From DATIJJ01 sp035478795 (GTDB lineage Bacteria; Pseudomonadota; Gammaproteobacteria; DSM-16500), in the NCBI GenBank assembly GCA_035478795.1, contig DATIJJ010000071.1, forward strand, positions 1 through 10,564: DNA of 10,564 nt. Reading direction: 5' to 3'. A program made the translations under genes and the position numbers. Below are positions 1-7,047 of this stretch, piece by piece; position 1 is the first letter of the stretch; the number at the start of each line of letters is the position of its first letter. Below the pieces are notes generated by a model that saw only the letters and a list, made by a program, of their open reading frames with translations, was not told the origin of the DNA and made no database searches.

Positions 1-9
1 ATTGCATAA

Positions 10-154
10 ATCAGGCTTTGACCGGAGGGAACCCCCTTATCAAAGGGGGTCGACGCACGTCTTTTGTGCGGCGGGGGGATTTTTCAATGTTAAATAAAAA
101 TCCCTCCCAACCTCCCTTTGAAAAGGGAGGAGTACGCTCCGGTCGAAGCCTGAT
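10..154. repeat. 145-bp hairpin-rich inverted-repeat element (MITE-like)
   Basis: The ends are an 18-bp inverted repeat with one mismatch: 10-27 (begins ATCAGGCTTTGACC) pairs with 137-154. Inside are four further perfect stems: 31-38 with 43-50 (ACCCCCTT), 54-58 with 66-70 (CGCAC), 76-84 with 96-104 (GGGATTTTT), and 111-119 with 122-130 (CCTCCCTTT, of which about 8 pairs can form around a 4-nt loop). There is no open reading frame. The size, terminal inverted repeats and nested palindromes resemble a non-autonomous MITE or a large intergenic palindromic repeat. I see no convincing target-site duplication, so transposition is an inference. It lies just downstream of rplS and, as RNA, could also stop or protect that transcript. 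Confidence 0.6.
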
Positions 155-158
155 CTAA

Positions 159-186
159 AGCAGATGCTTTGACCTTTGCTTCTGCT
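159..186 (-). terminator. Possible terminator hairpin after rplS
   Basis: Positions 159-167 and 178-186 form a 9-bp stem with one mismatch (AGCAGATGC against GCTTCTGCT), starting 12 nt downstream of the rplS stop. On the minus strand it is followed only by a short T-run (TTTAG), so it is a weak intrinsic terminator at best. The nested hairpins of the neighbouring repeat may share the job. Confidence 0.3.
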
Positions 187-197
187 ACAACAGCCAA

Positions 198-611
198 TTA
201 CTCCGCTGCATCATCCTGCGTTTTTCCAGCCGGTGTCGCAACAGTGGCTTTATTATTCGAAGCCAGTTTTTCCTTGATACGTGCTGCCTTGCCGCTCAAA
301 TTACGCATGTAGTAAAGTTTTGCACGACGCACATCACCACGACGTTTCAATTCAACGCTGTCAATCGCAGGACTCCACGTTTGAAAGACACGCTCAACGC
401 CAACACCATGAGAAATTTTACGCACCGTAAACGATGAATTAAGACCGCGACTGCGTTTTGCAATGACCACACCTTCATACGATTGAAGACGCGTGCGCTC
501 ACCTTCCTTGACTTTTACCTGGACGACAATCGTGTCGCCGGGTGAAAAATCCGGTAACGCTTTTCCCTGTTGCATCTGTTCTGCTTCCAAAATCTGAATG
601 ATGTTACTCAT
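198..611 (-). CDS. rplS: 50S ribosomal protein L19
   Basis: L19 is a component of the large ribosomal subunit at the interface with the 30S subunit. The 137-residue product matches the family along its core: the MSNIIQILEAEQM start, PGDTIVV (about 24-30), EGVVIAKRSRGLNSSFTVRKIS (46-67), GVERVF (71-76), SVELKRRGDVRRAKLYY (85-101) and GKAARIKEKL (108-117). I chose the ATG at 611 because the MSNII start is typical of L19 and a GAGG lies 11 nt upstream. A TTG nine codons further up stays in frame but adds non-conserved residues. The C-terminus carries about 20 extra polar residues compared with the 115-residue E. coli protein; this tail is probably disordered. It is the last gene of the rpsP operon, 53 bp after trmD. 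Confidence 0.97.
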   Translation of the reverse strand: MSNIIQILEAEQMQQGKALPDFSPGDTIVVQVKVKEGERTRLQSYEGVVIAKRSRGLNSSFTVRKISHGVGVERVFQTWSPAIDSVELKRRGDVRRAKLYYMRNLSGKAARIKEKLASNNKATVATPAGKTQDDAAE

Positions 612-664
612 GGTGGTGGTTTCCTCAATAAAATCCAATTCGTTAAATACTCAATTTTTACGTT

Positions 665-1405
665 CTAACTGTTTGCCATTTCTTTTTTGAACTCGGCCAG
701 TAATACCTGCTCAAGTTCCGTTAACTGTCTCTTTGCCAACAAATCCGGCCGTTTCTGCCAGGTCCTGCCAAGCGATTGTTTTAATCGCCAGCGTTCAATC
801 AGGGCATGATTCCCGCTCATTAATACATCAGGCACCGACATGCCTTCAAATAGTTCCGGACGCGTATACTGCGGATATTCCAGCAATCCCGAACTGAACG
901 AATCTTCTGTCGCAGACTGCTCATTTCCGAGCACTCCCGGTATCAATCGGGTCATGACATCGATCATCACCATCGCAGCCAGCTCACCACCCGACAGGAT
1001 ATAATCACCGATGGACCATTCTTCATCCGCCTCGGATGCCAGCAAGCGCTCATCGATCCCTTCATAACGTCCGGCAATCCATATCACACTTTTTCTTTCT
1101 CGTATCGTTTCAGCCGCCGCCTGATCGAAACGCTTGCCTTGCGGTGAAAGATGGATCACCAAAGCCCGTTCCGGCGCGGCTTTTTTGGCAGCCTGAATCG
1201 CATCGCGCAAGGGTTCTGCCATCATCACCATGCCAGGACCGCCACCGTAGGGACGATCATCGACATTGCGATGCTTGTTGTTTGTGAAATCCCGTGGATT
1301 CCAGCAGGTCACCTGTACCCGTTTTTCTTTTAATGCCCGGCCTGTCACGCCCGAATCCAGGGTGGAAAACATCTCCGGAAAAAGCGTAATAATACCGAAC
1401 CACAT
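665..1405 (-). CDS. trmD: tRNA (guanine-N1-)-methyltransferase TrmD
   Basis: TrmD methylates N1 of G37, next to the anticodon, using S-adenosylmethionine, and so prevents +1 frameshifting. The 246-residue protein has the SPOUT trefoil-knot fold hallmarks: DDRPYGGGPGMVMM (49-62), LSPQG (86-90), GRYEGIDER (112-120), EEWSIGDYILSGGELAA (128-144), then R153 and D168 in SATEDSF, which match the E. coli catalytic pair R154 and D169. The C-terminal domain has GNHALIERWRLKQSLGRTW (198-216). The start is the ATG at 1405, aligned with the E. coli MWIGIISLFPEMF start. An in-frame GTG at 1420 would add five residues inside rimM. Its ATG shares one base with the rimM TAA stop (TAATG), which suggests translational coupling. 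Confidence 0.97.
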   Translation of the reverse strand: MWFGIITLFPEMFSTLDSGVTGRALKEKRVQVTCWNPRDFTNNKHRNVDDRPYGGGPGMVMMAEPLRDAIQAAKKAAPERALVIHLSPQGKRFDQAAAETIRERKSVIWIAGRYEGIDERLLASEADEEWSIGDYILSGGELAAMVMIDVMTRLIPGVLGNEQSATEDSFSSGLLEYPQYTRPELFEGMSVPDVLMSGNHALIERWRLKQSLGRTWQKRPDLLAKRQLTELEQVLLAEFKKEMANS

Positions 1406-1938
1406 TAAATCAAATCCCACTCAACACGCATGATCCGATTGGCAAGATCAATGTCTTTCACCACCTGACCCGGCAGCCAGGGGATGGCATGTTCCTTGCC
1501 CTCGTGCCGGATGACGAGCACGTCATTGGAACCGGTCTCAAGCAGATAAAGCACAGGCCCCAGTTCCTTGCCATGCTGGTCAATCACCATCAATCCTTCA
1601 AGGTCCTTCCAGTACCAGGTTCCTTCCGGAAGACTCGGCAATTGCGAGCGTTTTACCGCTATTTTTTTACCGGTTAACACGCGAGCCTCTTCAGGCGTAT
1701 TGTAGCCTGCGAGATGCGCTACCAGTGCCTTGCCATGCTGACGGCCTTCCTTTACCTGGATGGGTTGCCAGTTTTCCCCGAGATCAAGATACCAGGGGGC
1801 ATAGTCCAGGATGTCTGTCATGACTTCCGTGAAAGAGAAGATTTTCAGCCAACCGTGAATGCCGTAAGTCGAGCCTATTTTGCCTATCACGACATACCCG
1901 GCATCAGTGTCGGCATCCATTTTGCTCATGGGTTTCAT
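1405..1938 (-). CDS. rimM: 16S rRNA processing / 30S maturation factor RimM
   Basis: RimM assists late maturation of the 30S head and contacts the region around ribosomal protein S19. The product is 177 residues. Its N-terminal beta-barrel domain shows VVIGKIGSTYGIHGWLKIFSF (16-36) and LAGYNTPEEARVLTGKKIAV (76-95). YYWKDL is the usual junction motif and is seen here as WYWKDLEGL (108-116); a PRC-barrel domain follows, with ETGSNDVLVI (134-143) and IPWLPGQVVKDIDL (152-165). The start is uncertain: ATGs at 1938, 1929 and 1920 are all in frame and none has a strong Shine-Dalgarno sequence. The one at 1929 (MSKMDA) resembles the E. coli MSKQ start. It lies 12 bp after rpsP and overlaps trmD by one base. 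Confidence 0.96.
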   Translation of the reverse strand: MKPMSKMDADTDAGYVVIGKIGSTYGIHGWLKIFSFTEVMTDILDYAPWYLDLGENWQPIQVKEGRQHGKALVAHLAGYNTPEEARVLTGKKIAVKRSQLPSLPEGTWYWKDLEGLMVIDQHGKELGPVLYLLETGSNDVLVIRHEGKEHAIPWLPGQVVKDIDLANRIMRVEWDLI

Positions 1939-1950
1939 CCAGACAATGCG

Positions 1951-2220
1951 TTATTGCGCACTGCCTGTGCTGATGGCTTCTTTTTCGAAGGTTTTAATCA
2001 ATTGCGAAACGCGATCAGACGGCTGGGCACCTTGTGAAATCCAGTATTGTATACGTTCACTGTTCAGGTGGAGGCGTACGTCCTTGCCAGCGGCAATGGG
2101 ATTAAAGTAACCAAGGCGTTCAATGCAGCGACCATCGCGCGCACGACGTTTGTCAGCAACAACAACATGATAAAATGGGCGTTTTTTCGCGCCGCCCCGT
2201 GATAAACGAATGACTACCAT
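1951..2220 (-). CDS. rpsP: 30S ribosomal protein S16
   Basis: S16 is a primary-to-secondary assembly protein of the small ribosomal subunit. The 89-residue product matches the family across its length: MVVIRLSRGGAKKRPFYHVV at the start, then VADKRRARDGRCIERLGYFNP (about 21-41), and a C-terminal helix with SDRVSQLIKTFEK. I chose the ATG at 2220, which gives the universal M-V-x-I-R-L start. An upstream ATG at 2271 is in frame, but it lies only about 9 nt after the predicted transcription start, and its 17 extra residues have no counterpart in the family. A GAGG lies 12 nt upstream of 2220 and a purine-rich AAAGAGA lies directly before it. It is the first gene downstream of a strong promoter. 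Confidence 0.97.
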   Translation of the reverse strand: MVVIRLSRGGAKKRPFYHVVVADKRRARDGRCIERLGYFNPIAAGKDVRLHLNSERIQYWISQGAQPSDRVSQLIKTFEKEAISTGSAQ

Positions 2221-2286
2221 TCTCTTTCGATTCCTCATATCCAGGTTAACAACAGGGGATATTGATCCCATGTATAAAGGCCATGG

Positions 2287-2314
2287 ATTATACGCGAGTT
2301 TTCAGGACTTGCAA
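2287..2314 (-). promoter_or_regulatory. Sigma70-type promoter for rpsP-rimM-trmD-rplS
   Basis: Read on the minus strand, a -35 TTGCAA (2314-2309; 4 of 6 consensus) and a perfect -10 TATAAT (2292-2287) are separated by 16 bp. They lie in the 98-bp gap between the ffh stop and rpsP. The start of transcription would be near 2280, giving a leader of about 60 nt. The leader contains a small hairpin (GGGAT at 2256-2260 with ATCCC at 2265-2269). The layout agrees with the known separate promoter of the E. coli rpsP operon. Confidence 0.7.
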
Positions 2315-2318
2315 TACA

Positions 2319-3689
2319 CTAAAAAGGCAGGCCACCGCCCGCACCCGGAAACTTCATTGGCATATTACGCATCATTTTCATGAGGCCCCCGCCTTTGAAT
2401 TTCTTCATCATTTTTTGCATCATCGTAAATTGTTTTAACAGACGATTGACTGCCTGAATATCGGTGCCGGAACCCATCGCAATCCGGCGTTTACGGGATC
2501 CATTAATGACGGCTGGAAATTTACGTTCCTTGCGGGTCATGGAATTGATGATGGCTTCAATTTCAACGAGTGATTTGTTGTCATTCATTTTATCTTTGGC
2601 GGCCTGTGGCAATTGTCCCAGCCCCGGCAATTTGTTGACGATCCCCATGATGCCGCCCATTTTGCCAATCTGTTTCAATTGTTCGCGGAAATCTTCCAGA
2701 TCAAACGCCTTGCCTTTTTTGATTTTTTTGGCGAGTTTCTCGGCTTTGGCCTTATCGATCGTGCGTTCGGCTTCTTCAACCAGGGTCAGAACATCGCCCA
2801 TGCCGAGAATGCGGGAAGCGATACGATCCGGATAGAACGGTTCAATGGCATCGATTTTTTCACCGACCCCGATAAATTTGATGGGCTTGCCGGTGATTTG
2901 ACGAATGGATAAGGCCGCACCGCCGCGCGCATCCCCATCGGTCTTGGTCAGCACCACGCCGGTTAATGGCAGGGCGGCATTGAAGGCTTTCGCCGTATTG
3001 GCGGCATCCTGGCCTGTCATGCTATCCACCACAAACAGTGTCTCGATCGGATCAATGGCTGCATGAAGGCGTTTGATTTCAGCCATCATGTCGTCATCAA
3101 TATGCAAGCGTCCTGCGGTATCGATAATGACCACATCCACCAGTCCGGATTTCCCTGCCTGAATGGCGGCAAGCGCAATCGCTACCGGATCCTCTTCTGC
3201 TGTACTCGGAAAAAAGGAGGCGCCAATCTGGTGGGCCAGTGTTTCCAGCTGCTGGATAGCTGCGGGGCGGTACACGTCAACACTGGTGACAAGAACCGAT
3301 TTTTTCAGTGTTTTTTGCAGCCAGTTTGCTAATTTTGCGACGGTGGTTGTTTTACCCGACCCTTGCAGACCGGCCATCAAAATCACAGCGGGCGGCTGGG
3401 TCTTCAGGTTTAATTCATCGGAAAATTCGCCCATCAGCACAACCAGTTCATCATGAACCAGTTTGATGAGCGCCTGTCCGGGTGACAGGCTGTCCATGAC
3501 TTCCACACCGATCGCTTTGGCACGAATATGGTCAATGAAATCCTTGACCACCGGCAGGGCGACATCGGCTTCCAGTAACGCCAGACGAATATCGCGCAAG
3601 GTGTCTTCCATATTTTCTTCGGTCAAACGTCCCTTGCCGGAGAGGTTTTTTAAAACACGCGTCAATCGTTCTGAAAGATTCGAAAACAT
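2319..3689 (-). CDS. ffh: Signal recognition particle GTPase Ffh (SRP54)
   Basis: Ffh binds signal sequences of nascent inner-membrane proteins, pairs with 4.5S RNA and hands ribosomes to the receptor FtsY. The 456-residue length is normal. The N domain covers about 1-95. The G domain follows, with the P-loop GLQGSGKT (107-114), DVYRPAA (138-144), DTAGR (190-194), and TKTDGDARGG (248-257). The linker GMGDVLTLVEEAE (296-308) leads to the methionine-rich M domain, where SRKRRIAMGSG (398-408) is the RNA-binding helix-turn-helix and the tail (MMQKMMKKF and MMRNMPMKF) is typical. The ATG at 3689 gives the standard MFxNLSERL start, with AAGAG about 14 nt upstream. It lies 35 bp downstream of the MFS gene on the same strand. 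Confidence 0.98.
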   Translation of the reverse strand: MFSNLSERLTRVLKNLSGKGRLTEENMEDTLRDIRLALLEADVALPVVKDFIDHIRAKAIGVEVMDSLSPGQALIKLVHDELVVLMGEFSDELNLKTQPPAVILMAGLQGSGKTTTVAKLANWLQKTLKKSVLVTSVDVYRPAAIQQLETLAHQIGASFFPSTAEEDPVAIALAAIQAGKSGLVDVVIIDTAGRLHIDDDMMAEIKRLHAAIDPIETLFVVDSMTGQDAANTAKAFNAALPLTGVVLTKTDGDARGGAALSIRQITGKPIKFIGVGEKIDAIEPFYPDRIASRILGMGDVLTLVEEAERTIDKAKAEKLAKKIKKGKAFDLEDFREQLKQIGKMGGIMGIVNKLPGLGQLPQAAKDKMNDNKSLVEIEAIINSMTRKERKFPAVINGSRKRRIAMGSGTDIQAVNRLLKQFTMMQKMMKKFKGGGLMKMMRNMPMKFPGAGGGLPF

Positions 3690-3705
3690 AGGTCAATCAC
3701 TCTTA

Positions 3706-3735
3706 AAAATAGTTAAAAAAAATCCTAATAGGCAA
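3706..3735 (-). promoter_or_regulatory. Weak candidate promoter for ffh
   Basis: On the minus strand TTGCCT (3735-3730) and TATTTT (3711-3706) are 18 bp apart, each matching 4 of 6 consensus bases. The T-rich spacer lies across the end of the MFS gene and the 35-bp gap before ffh. The match is modest and ffh may simply be read from upstream genes. Confidence 0.25.
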
Positions 3736-4999
3736 ATTGTTGCTGGCAATGGGTTTCTTTCACGAAAAGAAGGCTGACTACCGTCGACAGGACATAACAC
3801 AACGGAATCATAAAGAGTCCGAGATGATAGTCTGCCGTGCTATAGAGCGGCAAATGGTTCGCAGTATAAGTGCCGTCCCAGTTCAGATACAGGAGATAAC
3901 CTACCAGCGGTTGAATGATGGCACCTCCCGCAACGGTTGCCATGTTATTGAAACCGATGGCCGCCCCGATGCTGCCCGGGTGACTGTTGTCACGCACCAC
4001 ACAAAAAGCAAGCGATTGACCGCCGCTCGCGACCCCAAAGGCAAAGAGGGCAAAATAAAGCACGGGCATCGAAACCGAGCCATAAATGACGACCAGGGTG
4101 GAAATGATTCCAATCATGCCGCAACAGGTCAATACAATGCAGCGACGCTGAATGTATTCCGATATCCAGCCCGAAAGAGGGGATCCGAGGCCCACACCAA
4201 TCCAGATGGCAGCACAGGCCATGGAGGCTTCCGCAGTCGTCAGGTGATACGCATTTGCAAGAAAGGGAACGCCCCAAAGACCGGCGAAGGTCGCAATCGG
4301 TGCCCAGATCAGGAAAGAATAGGTAGCAACCCACCAGGTCGATGCCCGTCCGAAAACCAGTTTGAATTTTTGCGTCATGTCATCATTATCGATGCGGTGC
4401 AGGTGTTTTTGTGAAGGAATTTCATGGGGAGAATCCTTGACGATAAACCAGACGAGAATCGCGAGCAGGATGCCAAGCAAGGCGAGGTAAACCATGCTGG
4501 GCCGCCATCCCCAATGATGGATGGTGATGGCCAGTGGCAGTTCGCCACCAATGGCACCGACCGAACTCATCAACTGTACGATGCCGGAGAGAACCGCAAA
4601 ATAGGCCGGTGGAAACCAGCGTGCGATGAGGATCAGCGCACCACTGAAGGAAAAGGCTGATCCGACACCCATTAAAAAACGACCGGCGGAGGCGCTTGCG
4701 ATGTTGGTGCTTAAACTGAAACAGAACGCACCCAGCGCACAGGTCAAAATAGCGATGGTCAGAATGCGTCTTGGCCCGAATCGATCATGCAATAAACCCG
4801 CGGGTACCTGCATCGGTGTATAGGCGTAATAATAAAAAGCGGAAACAAGACCGAGACTGGCCGCATTCAATCCGAGATCCTGCATCAATTCATCGGTCAT
4901 GACGCCAAGTGACACCTGCAATGTAAATTCATACATATAAAAGGCAGAGGCAAGAACGCAAATAATCACTGCAAGCAGTGTAAATTTCATTGATTTCAT
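3725..4999 (-). CDS. Major facilitator superfamily (MFS) permease, substrate unknown
   Basis: This is an inner-membrane secondary transporter of 424 residues with about 12 hydrophobic segments. Visible helices include about 6-30, 50-70, 80-98, 103-127, 134-157, 168-188, then a charged central loop (189-215), followed by 222-248, 255-275, 286-306, 311-335, 345-372 and 392-413. The MFS motif A appears as GLLHDRFGPRR (68-78), between helices 2 and 3. The sequence YMYEFTLQVSLGVMTDEL near the start resembles permeases common in Legionella and Coxiella, but nothing in it fixes the substrate. The ATG at 4999 has an AAGAG about 9 nt upstream; a second ATG at 4990 is possible. It follows the Mth938-domain gene by 22 bp and is probably co-transcribed with it. 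Confidence 0.9.
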   Translation of the reverse strand: MKSMKFTLLAVIICVLASAFYMYEFTLQVSLGVMTDELMQDLGLNAASLGLVSAFYYYAYTPMQVPAGLLHDRFGPRRILTIAILTCALGAFCFSLSTNIASASAGRFLMGVGSAFSFSGALILIARWFPPAYFAVLSGIVQLMSSVGAIGGELPLAITIHHWGWRPSMVYLALLGILLAILVWFIVKDSPHEIPSQKHLHRIDNDDMTQKFKLVFGRASTWWVATYSFLIWAPIATFAGLWGVPFLANAYHLTTAEASMACAAIWIGVGLGSPLSGWISEYIQRRCIVLTCCGMIGIISTLVVIYGSVSMPVLYFALFAFGVASGGQSLAFCVVRDNSHPGSIGAAIGFNNMATVAGGAIIQPLVGYLLYLNWDGTYTANHLPLYSTADYHLGLFMIPLCYVLSTVVSLLFVKETHCQQQFAY

Positions 5000-5021
5000 G
5001 GTGTTTTCTCTTCTTTCATTC

Positions 5022-5393
5022 TTATTTTATGATGAGGGCAGCTGCCACATTGCGATTTTCAGCAGTTAATGCATTGAAGGTGCGACAGGCGGCACCCGTA
5101 TCCATGACTTCAACGCCGATACCTTCGTTGATCAGATCGCCATAAATGTCGAGCTTTGGAAATGCCAGCGTGCTGCCGGTGCCAATCAATAAAATGGCGG
5201 GACTTAATTCAGAAATAACCGCGAGATCATCCGACGTCAATTCCGAGATGTGTTGCGGTTTCCAGTCATCGATGAGTGTGTCAGGCGAAATAACAATACT
5301 GCGGGAGTAAGTTGTGTCGTTCACCAGAAGGGTGCCAGGCTGATACGCTCGAATCTGGTATTTGGCCTGATTGCTGTCAAGGTCTAATTCCAT
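5022..5393 (-). CDS. Mth938-like / DUF498 domain protein (NDUFAF3 family)
   Basis: This small soluble protein of 123 residues belongs to the Mth938 fold family (Pfam DUF498/DUF598), whose eukaryotic members include the complex I assembly factor NDUFAF3 and AAMDC. The bacterial role is not established. The family signature is clear: ILLIGTGS (67-74), a Pro-Lys pair (79-80), GIGVEVMDTGAACRTFN (91-107) and the end NVAAALIIK (115-123). The length is typical of bacterial members. The start at 5393 is fixed by a perfect AGGAGG five bases upstream. As the first gene of the leftward set, it is transcribed away from alaC and followed closely by the MFS permease. The sequence does not show a functional link between the two. 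Confidence 0.9.
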   Translation of the reverse strand: MELDLDSNQAKYQIRAYQPGTLLVNDTTYSRSIVISPDTLIDDWKPQHISELTSDDLAVISELSPAILLIGTGSTLAFPKLDIYGDLINEGIGVEVMDTGAACRTFNALTAENRNVAAALIIK

Positions 5394-5398
5394 GCCAC

Positions 5399-5404
5399 CC
5401 TCCT
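5399..5404 (-). promoter_or_regulatory. Strong ribosome binding site of the Mth938-domain gene
   Basis: On the minus strand AGGAGG lies five bases before the ATG at 5393. It is the best Shine-Dalgarno match in the window and decides the start. Confidence 0.8.
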
Positions 5405-5555
5405 GAATAGATGCTCTATTTATATGTTAAAGATATCAAGAATAAACGATATCCTTCATAAATCAACCAAATTATGATCTACCGCAATTTCATTAACGGG
5501 ATTTTTACAGTAAGATGGACGCGCCCGACTCACCAAAATTAAAAGAGTATTCCCC
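5405..5555. promoter_or_regulatory. Divergent intergenic region with candidate promoters and operator
   Basis: This AT-rich spacer must drive both the leftward Mth938-MFS pair and rightward alaC. On the minus strand TATAAA (5424-5419) could be a -10 without a good -35. On the plus strand TAAGAT (5511-5516) is a possible alaC -10, again without a clear -35. GATATC occurs twice (5432-5437 and 5448-5453), 16 bp apart. With its flanks it forms a 9-bp imperfect inverted repeat (5429-5437 with 5448-5456, one mismatch) that could be an operator. All these sites are weak individually; only the need for promoters here is firm. Confidence 0.35.
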
Positions 5556-6776
5556 ATGAATTCATTTCCACGCATGAATCGCTTGCCTCCCTATGTTTTT
5601 AGCGTCATGGAGCAATTGAAGCAGCAAAAAATGGCAACCGGTGCAGATGTTTTTGACTTCGGCATTGGTAATCCGGATCAACCGGCACCTGCCCATATTA
5701 TCGATGCCTTGCAGGCGGCGTTGCGTTATCCGAATGCGCATCGTTATGCACCCTCCAAAGGCATTCCCGAATTGCGCCGATCGATCGCGAACTGGTATGG
5801 CAGGCGCTTTAACGTGGATCTCGATCCCGAAACCGAGACGGTTGCGACCATCGGTTCAAAGGAAGGTCTTGCGCATCTTGCCCTTGCGACCGTCGATACA
5901 GGCGATACCGTGCTTGTGCCAAATCCCTGTTATCCCGTTCACCATTATGGTTTTACGATTGCGAATGCCGATGTGCGTTTTGTGCCGCTCTTGCCCGAAA
6001 CGGATTTTATTGAAACGCTCGAAAGCACCATTAAAGCATGCCGGCCGAAACCGAAAATGCTTATCATCAATTTTCCGGCGAATCCGACGACAGCGTGTGT
6101 GGATCTCGATTTTTTTGCAAAAATAATTGAGATTGCGAAGGCACATCAGATTTGGGTCGTGCATGATCTTGCGTATGCGGATCTGGTTTATGAGGGTTAT
6201 GAAGCGCCTTCTATTTTGCAGGTTCCCGGTGCGAAAGACATTGCGGTTGAAGCGTACACCTTATCCAAATCGTATAACATGGCAGGCTGGCGAGTGGGGT
6301 TTATGTGCGGAAATGCGACGTTATTGCAGGCATTGGCACGCATCAAATCCTACATCGATTATGGCAGTTTTGCGCCGATCCAGCATGCAGCCATTGCAGC
6401 GCTCGAAGGCCCGATCGAGCATGTGACAGCGATTCGTGACTGTTATCAAAAACGTCGTGATGTGATGTGTGCCGGATTGAATGCAGCCGGATGGCCTGTC
6501 GAACCTCCAAAAGCGACGATGTTTGTCTGGGCGAAAATTCCGGAACCGTATCGCCATCTCGGGTCACTCGATTTTGCGAAAAAGCTGGTGAACGAGGCGA
6601 ATGTTGTGGTGTCGCCAGGTATCGGTTTTGGAGAGTACGGTAATGAGTATGTACGAATCGGTCTTGTGGAAGAGGAGGCGCGCATGCAAATGGCGTTGCA
6701 ACATTTGACCCGGTTTATGCAGGGAAAATCAGATTCATCCAGTCCATCAACTCGCCCTATGGAAGTGCCCCTATGA
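5556..6776 (+). CDS. alaC: PLP-dependent aminotransferase, AlaC type (alanine-forming)
   Basis: AlaC makes alanine from pyruvate with glutamate as amino donor, in the cytosol. The 406-residue protein is a fold-type I aminotransferase very like E. coli AlaC (YfdZ). It shows RLPPYVF (9-15), FGIGNPD (35-41), IGSKEGLAHL (99-108), VPNPCYPVH (121-129) and FPANPT (173-178), whose Asn176 is the usual PLP-contacting residue. VVHDLAYADLVY (201-212) contains Asp204 and Tyr207. The PLP-binding Lys238 lies in TLSKSYNMAGWR (235-246), and Arg367 in VRIGL is the expected carboxylate-binding arginine. The C-terminal 15 residues are low complexity. The ATG at 5556 has AAGAG 9 nt upstream and matches the family start. 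Its TGA overlaps the next ATG (ATGA), so the two are coupled. Related branched-chain or aspartate substrates cannot be excluded from sequence. Confidence 0.93.
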   Translation: MNSFPRMNRLPPYVFSVMEQLKQQKMATGADVFDFGIGNPDQPAPAHIIDALQAALRYPNAHRYAPSKGIPELRRSIANWYGRRFNVDLDPETETVATIGSKEGLAHLALATVDTGDTVLVPNPCYPVHHYGFTIANADVRFVPLLPETDFIETLESTIKACRPKPKMLIINFPANPTTACVDLDFFAKIIEIAKAHQIWVVHDLAYADLVYEGYEAPSILQVPGAKDIAVEAYTLSKSYNMAGWRVGFMCGNATLLQALARIKSYIDYGSFAPIQHAAIAALEGPIEHVTAIRDCYQKRRDVMCAGLNAAGWPVEPPKATMFVWAKIPEPYRHLGSLDFAKKLVNEANVVVSPGIGFGEYGNEYVRIGLVEEEARMQMALQHLTRFMQGKSDSSSPSTRPMEVPL

Positions 6777-7003
6777 ATGGATTACCGTTAAAAAGTGTTG
6801 CAGTTGCCTTATTATTTTGCGTGTTTTTGGGGCCGATTGGTCTTTTGTATGCGACGCTCACAGGCGGCATTTTAATGTTAGTGCTGGGTTTTTTCGCCTT
6901 GCGCGCGAAATTGATGGCGCTGGCCATTCTGATCTGGCTGTTATGCTGTATCTGGGGCGTCGCTGCGACGAATCGATACAACAAAAAAAGAGTGCAGCCA
7001 TAA
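6773..7003 (+). CDS. Small integral membrane protein, unknown function
   Basis: I do not recognise this 76-residue protein by name. It has three hydrophobic stretches, about 7-27, 30-44 and 47-65, with a GPIGLLYA turn (20-27) between the first two and a short basic tail (NRYNKKRVQP). That basic end suggests the tail stays in the cytoplasm. Support for a real gene: its ATG overlaps the alaC stop as ATGA, its reading frame is membrane-protein-like throughout, and it fills the gap before recJ. It lacks its own Shine-Dalgarno sequence beyond weak purines, which fits translational coupling to alaC. The opposite-strand frames here are not credible. Confidence 0.7.
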   Translation: MNGLPLKSVAVALLFCVFLGPIGLLYATLTGGILMLVLGFFALRAKLMALAILIWLLCCIWGVAATNRYNKKRVQP

Positions 7004-7047
7004 AAAATAAAAAAATAGAAAATAAAAAATCATAAACGGATGTTCGC

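Noticed and set aside
10..154. CRISPR array or ordinary terminator
   Set aside because: There are no evenly spaced direct repeats, and the structure is much larger than one terminator.
136..197. tRNA or small RNA gene after rplS
   Set aside because: Short stems are present but no cloverleaf, anticodon arm or promoter is visible.
612..638. Upstream TTG start extending L19 by nine residues
   Set aside because: The MSNII start is the family start and the added residues are not conserved.
1406..1420. Upstream GTG start for TrmD
   Set aside because: The ATG at 1405 aligns with E. coli TrmD and couples with the rimM stop.
2221..2271. Upstream ATG start extending S16 by 17 residues
   Set aside because: It lies almost at the predicted transcription start, and S16 proteins begin M-V-x-I-R-L as seen from 2220.
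3737..4414. 225-codon open frame on the plus strand
   Set aside because: It is antisense to the MFS permease and lacks any recognisable domain. The minus-strand frame carries clear helices and motif A.
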